The notes under the pieces were generated by a model that was not told the origin of the DNA, did not search any database, and was given only the letters and a program-made list of their open reading frames with translations. The position numbers and the translations under genes were made by a program. From Nitrosopumilus oxyclinae (GTDB taxonomy: Archaea; Thermoproteota; Nitrososphaeria; Nitrososphaerales; Nitrosopumilaceae), in contig NZ_CP026994.1 of NCBI RefSeq assembly GCF_013407165.1, forward strand, positions 434,001 through 498,000: DNA of 64,000 nt, in the 5' to 3' direction. Below are positions 59,886 through 64,000 of the stretch, piece by piece (within the stretch, counting starts at the first letter, position 1; every line of letters starts with the position of its first letter).

Positions 59886-60461
59886 CTAGTTAACTTCTGA
59901 TGCAACAGGTGGTGTTGGAGTTGTTTGTCTGCTGGCAGTTTTTCTCACTTTGGAGAATAATCTTTGTTTTAGATCTTCTACGTCTCCTTGAATTCCAAAG
60001 TATTTTTGGAATTTATCAGTTGTTGAAAAAATTTTCATTCGTCCAACGTTTTGACTAGAGATGTAATCTAGTTGTCTTAATTCTTTGAGATGTGCATACA
60101 CTCCAGATCCTCTTGTCTCGACAAGTTGTTTTGATGAGATGGGTTGCATATATGCAATGTATGATAATGTCTTGAGTGTTGCATTTGGTAACACTGGTTT
60201 TGATGCATACCTTTTGACAGTTGAACTGTATTCTGGTTTTAATTGCATCACGTATGATCCGTCTGGAAGTATGACAATTTCTAATGCCTTGAAAGCTGAC
60301 TTTGTCTTTTTCATAATGCTCTCAAGTAAGGCAAGTGTTTTTGTTCTAGATTCTGTGCCTGAAGCTCGTACAATGTCTTCAATTCTAAGTGGCCTGCCTG
60401 CAGAATACAATGCTGCTTCTATTCTTGCTGTAGCCTCATCTAAATTCTCAACTTTTACCAT
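59886..60461 (-). CDS. scpB: SMC-ScpAB complex subunit ScpB
   Basis: 191 residues with the two winged-helix ScpB layout: ARIEAALYSAGRPLRIEDIVRASG at the start, KPVLPNATLKTLSYIAYMQPISSKQLVETRGSGVYAHLKEL in the second half. With ScpA and SMC it forms a condensin-like complex that organises and segregates the chromosome. 16 bp after scpA on the same strand. The C-terminal 30 residues are Thr/Pro-rich and variable. Confidence 0.92.
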   Translation of the reverse strand: MVKVENLDEATARIEAALYSAGRPLRIEDIVRASGTESRTKTLALLESIMKKTKSAFKALEIVILPDGSYVMQLKPEYSSTVKRYASKPVLPNATLKTLSYIAYMQPISSKQLVETRGSGVYAHLKELRQLDYISSQNVGRMKIFSTTDKFQKYFGIQGDVEDLKQRLFSKVRKTASRQTTPTPPVASEVN

Positions 60462-60477
60462 TTTTTTACACCTTTGA

Positions 60478-61155
60478 TTAATTTGTCAATTCATCTTTCA
60501 TGACGATAATTTTGATGTCATCTTCTGCTTGTTCGAGGTCAACTTTTTGGTCTCTTGCCAAAAATAATGCTGCAAAGAAACATCTGATGGAGTCGACTTG
60601 ATCCAAGTCTACGATGATGTCTTGTAATAATCCAAATCCTGCAGCAGCTATTTTTTTCATAATGAGGTCTTCGTATTTTCCAATGATGCTTTCAAGTGAT
60701 ATGAAAAAGTCTTGAAAGTCTGGGGCTTCAATTGGCTCAATTTCTAAATGTCTGTTTCGTCTGGATTGTGGGTTTGCAATTGTACCTATGAGATTTTGTA
60801 ATAATCCTAACAAGTCATCTAATGAAACTGGATATGTGGATTCATGTCTATATGGAATATCAATTAATTCAATATCTGCATCGGTTCTTTGATGCATTGG
60901 TTTTCTCTCCATTGCTGCTTTTTGTAGTGCAAAAATACTTTCTACTTTCATTCTGTAAATTAGTGATGATGATAAAGCGGCCATTCCTGCAACTTTGAGA
61001 TCTTTCTTTCCTGTTTTTTCAAGAATTTTTATTAATAAATTTAAAATTTGAATTAGGTCAATTTCCCAAACGTCTTTTTTAACAACTGATGACGGGCTAA
61101 ATAGAATGTTTACTGGTTCCTGAGAAATACTGTTGGGAGTTTGTGATTCGCTCAC
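60478..61155 (-). CDS. scpA: SMC-ScpAB complex subunit ScpA
   Basis: 225 residues. The N-terminal kleisin part begins about residue 25 (VWEIDLIQILNLLIKILEK) and the C-terminal winged helix is near residues 170-220 (RCFFAALFLARDQKVDLEQ). ScpA is the kleisin subunit that bridges SMC heads. Slightly shorter than bacterial ScpA. Pairs with scpB downstream. Confidence 0.88.
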   Translation of the reverse strand: MSESQTPNSISQEPVNILFSPSSVVKKDVWEIDLIQILNLLIKILEKTGKKDLKVAGMAALSSSLIYRMKVESIFALQKAAMERKPMHQRTDADIELIDIPYRHESTYPVSLDDLLGLLQNLIGTIANPQSRRNRHLEIEPIEAPDFQDFFISLESIIGKYEDLIMKKIAAAGFGLLQDIIVDLDQVDSIRCFFAALFLARDQKVDLEQAEDDIKIIVMKDELTN

Positions 61156-61249
61156 ATACTTTCTCTTTGACTATTCAATAATATCTAAGGGCTCTACTTT
61201 TTTCTCACATCCAGTCAACTCTTATATTGTTAGTGTGGAAAAATGAACT

Positions 61250-62302
61250 ATGAAATCTGCTAGGATCTTAGGCCCAAATGAGCCTCTTGCAGTCTCTGAA
61301 AGTGATACCCCAAAACCACAAGGTGCACAAGTTCTAGTTAAAGTGAAATCAGTTGGTGTATGCCATAGTGATTTACATTTGTGGGAAGGTGGATATGATC
61401 TAGGTGATGGTCAATTTATGAAAGTCACTGATAGAGGGGTAAAATATCCTGTAACGCCTGGTCATGAAATTGTGGGAACTGTTGAAGAGATTGGAGATTC
61501 TGTTTCTGGAGTTTCAAAAGGAGATCAAGTTTTAGTTTTTCCATGGATTGGATGCGGTGAGTGTCCTGCTTGTAAAGTAGAAAATGAAAATCTATGCGAT
61601 GCCCCAAGATCTATGGGTGTTTTTCAAGATGGGGGTTATTCTGATTATGCATTAATTCCTGATTCAAAATATTTGGCAAAACTTGATGGTGTTGATCCTG
61701 ATGCTGCTACTTCACTTGCATGTTCTGGTCTAACTGCTTACACTGCTATCAAAAAAGCAAACCAAAATTCACCTGAATTTATTGTGATTGTTGGCGCTGG
61801 TGGCTTGGGATTGATGGGTGTACAAATTGCATCAGCCATAACTGATGCTAAGATTATTTGTGTTGACTTGGATGATAAAAAATTAGAAACAGCAAAAGAA
61901 ATGGGTGCTCATTTCACAGTAAATTCCAAAGACCCTGAAACAACTAAAAAAATAATGTCAATCTGTAATGATAAAGGTGCAGATAGTGTTGTTGATTTTG
62001 TTAATGCTCCTCCAACTGCAAAATTAGATTTTGCAATACTTAGAAAACGTGGTAACTTGGTTCTTGTTGGATTATTTGGCGGTTCTATTGAATTATCCCT
62101 TGTTACAATTCCTCTAAAATCAATTATCATTCAAGGTGCATATACTGGAAATTACACTGATATGGTGGAACTACTTGATCTTGCACGAAAAGGTACAATT
62201 AATCCAGTAATTTCAAAAAGATATTCCTTAGATGATGCAAACACTGCTCTTGAAGATCTCAAAGCCCGAAAAATTATTGGGCGTGCTGTGATAAATCCAT
62301 AG
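61250..62302 (+). CDS. zinc-dependent alcohol dehydrogenase (MDR family)
   Basis: 350 residues. Catalytic Zn ligands Cys (VGVCHSD), His-Glu (PGHEIVG) and Cys (LACSGLT). Structural Zn is held by four Cys in GCGECPACKVENENLC. Rossmann motif VGAGGLGLMG followed by an acidic residue (CVDLDD), which favours NAD(H) over NADP(H). It reduces aldehydes or oxidises alcohols. In related crenarchaea, members reduce acryloyl-CoA or semialdehydes of the 3HP/4HB cycle, so a carbon-fixation role is possible but unproven. Confidence 0.92.
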   Translation: MKSARILGPNEPLAVSESDTPKPQGAQVLVKVKSVGVCHSDLHLWEGGYDLGDGQFMKVTDRGVKYPVTPGHEIVGTVEEIGDSVSGVSKGDQVLVFPWIGCGECPACKVENENLCDAPRSMGVFQDGGYSDYALIPDSKYLAKLDGVDPDAATSLACSGLTAYTAIKKANQNSPEFIVIVGAGGLGLMGVQIASAITDAKIICVDLDDKKLETAKEMGAHFTVNSKDPETTKKIMSICNDKGADSVVDFVNAPPTAKLDFAILRKRGNLVLVGLFGGSIELSLVTIPLKSIIIQGAYTGNYTDMVELLDLARKGTINPVISKRYSLDDANTALEDLKARKIIGRAVINP

Positions 62303-62344
62303 TTCATTAGGCTGCTACAAAATTTTATAACAGAAAAAATTTGA

Positions 62345-63103
62345 GTGTTATTATTGGATACTAAAACAAGCTGTGAAATAGCATTAACTCATCTTAAAAA
62401 TAAACAATTCATTACTGCTCATAATCTTTTTCTAAACCAAGCTGAATTGATAAAAAAATCAGACCTTCTAAAGTCTGCTTTGTTATACATGCTAGCAAGT
62501 GAATGCAGAAATAGACAAGGAAAAAATTCTGAAAATGAAATTAAACAAGCAAGTGATTTGTTTTTAAAATATTCTAAAGCAAAAGATTCTACAAATGTTA
62601 AAGGTGCTTTACTATGTGCATCAAAATGTCTTTTAAGTTTAGGTGAATTTGACAAAGCTAAAGTTGCATATCAAAAAGCAAAATTAATGTTTCAAACACC
62701 TATCTCCACTATTCGACCTATTGTAATCATTGATGACAGTAAATCAATTGCAATGAAACTAAAAACATATGCTGAAAAACTGGGCTATTCTGAAATTCAT
62801 GTCTTTGAAAATGGAAAAGATGGAGTGAAGGGATGCAAAAAACTATTTTCTGAAAACCAAACACCTGTAGTATTACTTGACATGGGATTGCCTGATTTAG
62901 AAGGTGATGTGGTTGCTACAAAATTATTAAATGAAAAAATTGATTTACAGATTGTAGTAATTACTGCTGATGAAAAAACAACTACTCGTGTTAACAAAAC
63001 TATTAGTTCTGGTGTTTCTGCATTTATTCAAAAACCATTCACACTTGATGAAGTTAAAAATGCAATAGATATTGCAGAATCTGAATATTCCTTACTACAA
63101 TAA
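62345..63103 (+). CDS. TPR-like protein fused to a response-regulator receiver domain
   Basis: 252 residues starting at GTG 62345 (a TTG at 62354 is possible). The N-terminal 110 residues are helical and TPR-like (NLFLNQAELIKKSDLLKSALLYMLASEC). The C-terminal part (about 119-250) is a complete receiver: acidic pair in IIDDSKS, phospho-Asp in VVLLDMGLPD, Thr in VITADE and Lys in IQKPFT. There is no DNA-binding output. It probably acts by phosphorylation-controlled protein binding. No histidine kinase is nearby. Confidence 0.85.
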   Translation: MLLLDTKTSCEIALTHLKNKQFITAHNLFLNQAELIKKSDLLKSALLYMLASECRNRQGKNSENEIKQASDLFLKYSKAKDSTNVKGALLCASKCLLSLGEFDKAKVAYQKAKLMFQTPISTIRPIVIIDDSKSIAMKLKTYAEKLGYSEIHVFENGKDGVKGCKKLFSENQTPVVLLDMGLPDLEGDVVATKLLNEKIDLQIVVITADEKTTTRVNKTISSGVSAFIQKPFTLDEVKNAIDIAESEYSLLQ

Positions 63104-63595
63104 CAATAATGACATGTTCAGAATGTTTACATCTTTAATGTCAATTTCATTTATTCTATAATCAATCAACTCATCTGAAAATTTCTCTACAATTTTTTGA
63201 GATGTGTTTGTTTTTTCTGAATTTATTTGTAATAGTACGAGCATGTTCCATTCCCCCTCCATGTTTGATATTAGTAGATAATTGTCCATTTTTGTAATAA
63301 AATCTTTGATTGAATCTTTTACTGCTTCAAGTGATTTGGATGGTTTTAATTTCATTAACACTGCTTGGTATTGATTAATTCCTGATACGTCTGTTAGAAC
63401 TGCTTTGTATCCTTTGATGATTCCACTTTTTTCTAAACGCTCTATTCTTTTTCTAATTGTTCTATCTGAAACGTCATGACCTGATTTTTTTAATTCAGAT
63501 GCAATTTCTTTTGATGGGGTCCTTGCATTATTGTTAAGAATTTCAATAATTTTTTGATCAACCTTGTCTAAATTTGACCAAGCATCTTCGCTCAT
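63095..63595 (-). CDS. Lrp/AsnC-family transcriptional regulator
   Basis: 166 residues. N-terminal HTH (about 8-60; DQKIIEILNNNARTPSKEIASEL, DRTIRKRIERLEKSGIIKGYK) and C-terminal RAM ligand-binding domain (about 70-160, QYQAVLMKLKPSKSLEAV). Typically senses an amino acid or other metabolite. The effector cannot be predicted. Overlaps the TPR-receiver gene by 9 bp at the 3' ends. Confidence 0.93.
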   Translation of the reverse strand: MSEDAWSNLDKVDQKIIEILNNNARTPSKEIASELKKSGHDVSDRTIRKRIERLEKSGIIKGYKAVLTDVSGINQYQAVLMKLKPSKSLEAVKDSIKDFITKMDNYLLISNMEGEWNMLVLLQINSEKTNTSQKIVEKFSDELIDYRINEIDIKDVNILNMSLLLL

Positions 63596-63664
63596 GTTAT
63601 TGCAAATATGTAATGCCTTTTGAATTTTTGGCTGAATTTGTACTGATTTGTATGCTTGGGATAT

Positions 63665-64000
63665 TTACTGCTCTAAAATCCAACCTGATTCCAATACCTT
63701 TTGATCCTCTATCTCTCCAACGTTTGTAGCATATCTCCAGATGACTTGAGCATCTGGAATCATTTTTTCTTTAATTTTTAAAAGCGCTTCAGTTTCAGCA
63801 TGTAAATTCCCATCTGCATTCCCATGCTCTTTGCAAAATTTGCATTTTTGATCTAGTGTGATTGGCTCTGTTTCAATCAAAGGATATGCAGTACATGCAA
63901 GAGGTCTTTGATTGTATATCTTACATGGGAATCCGCCATGTGGTGATTTATCTCCACTATCTTTATCTAAAAATGGGCATGTGTTCCCGTTTTTCTCTGC
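63665..64000 (-). CDS. YkgJ-like cysteine-cluster protein, N-terminus beyond window
   Basis: The frame is open to the right edge: 111 residues visible, with Cys in NTCPFLD, FPCKIY, LACTAYPL and the CKFC pair. The order CPFL, CxIYxxRPxxCxxYP and CKxC is that of the YkgJ/UPF0153 cysteine cluster, proteins binding zinc or an Fe-S cluster. A TTG at 63880 would cut off three of these Cys, so it is not the start. The N-terminal part lies beyond 64000. Confidence 0.8.
   Translation of the reverse strand, partial: AEKNGNTCPFLDKDSGDKSPHGGFPCKIYNQRPLACTAYPLIETEPITLDQKCKFCKEHGNADGNLHAETEALLKIKEKMIPDAQVIWRYATNVGEIEDQKVLESGWILEQ

Overview
The window reads as a chromosomal segment of an ammonia-oxidizing thaumarchaeon (Nitrososphaerota) of the Nitrosopumilus/Nitrosarchaeum type. 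The evidence is archaeal information-processing genes (TFB, S8e, SRP19, Gar1, ScpAB, an RPA-like OB protein), a PEFG-CTERM surface protein, the IPxWIKNNAGWWADG secreted-protein repeat, an intron-containing tRNA-Leu, AT-rich DNA, and many starts lying about 27 bp downstream of a TATA box (leaderless transcripts). No amo, ure or carbon-cycle marker genes are in view, so genus and lifestyle are inferences. There are no insertion sequences, prophage genes or CRISPR arrays.

Layout. 0-4.5 kb: a CDGSH Fe-S protein (5' end outside the window), a group of very small zinc-ribbon or zinc-finger proteins, a GNAT acetyltransferase, a PEFG-CTERM protein, Mn/Fe superoxide dismutase, a candidate structured small RNA, and a histone-H1-like basic protein. 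4.5-27.9 kb: mainly an exported-protein region. It holds a YVTN/PQQ-sugar-dehydrogenase-like propeller protein, two giant modular surface proteins, two Sec-exported Hcp-like proteins, a beta-propeller protein with a membrane-anchored HTH regulator and a palindromic operator candidate, an ABC-2 exporter, an NHL-HYR-RTX protein and a triplicated-domain secreted protein. tRNA-Glu and a metallothionein-like peptide lie among them. 28-32.5 kb: transport genes, namely a Pit phosphate transporter with its DUF47 partner, an SbtA bicarbonate transporter with its PII-like SbtB, and an arsR/arsC/aquaporin cluster. 32.5-36.3 kb: tetrapyrrole genes hemL-hemC-cobA-hemD. 36.3-41.5 kb: the suf operon (sufB, sufD, Rieske ferredoxin, sufS, sufU). 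41.5-50.2 kb: pgk, a PAP2 phosphatase, a coiled-coil protein with a 33-bp tandem-repeat Lys-rich tail, a DM13 protein, an RPA-like OB protein, tRNA-Leu with intron, HtpX and a USP protein. 50.2-54.6 kb: hemB, hemA and a siroheme-synthase dehydrogenase, divergent from a fused AhbA-AhbB siroheme decarboxylase. 54.6-64 kb: an aldo/keto reductase, a chlorite-dismutase/HemQ-family protein, sufC, the tfb-gar1-srp19-rps8e-scpB-scpA block, a zinc alcohol dehydrogenase, a TPR-receiver protein, an Lrp/AsnC regulator and a YkgJ-type cysteine-cluster protein running off the end.

How the genes work together. Two linked cofactor systems dominate. Tetrapyrrole genes run from glutamyl-tRNA (hemA, hemL, hemB, hemC, hemD) through cobA and a Met8-like dehydrogenase to siroheme, then the AhbA-AhbB fusion and possibly the HemQ-like protein towards heme. 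Iron-sulfur assembly is covered by sufBDSU and a distant sufC. SbtA/SbtB would supply and gate bicarbonate for autotrophic carbon fixation. The exported proteins suggest a cell surface rich in calcium-binding adhesion-type modules. The least described material is the pair of Sec-exported Hcp-fold proteins next to two surface proteins that share a C-terminal stalk and acidic tail, the membrane HTH/beta-propeller pair, and several very small proteins and one possible RNA.
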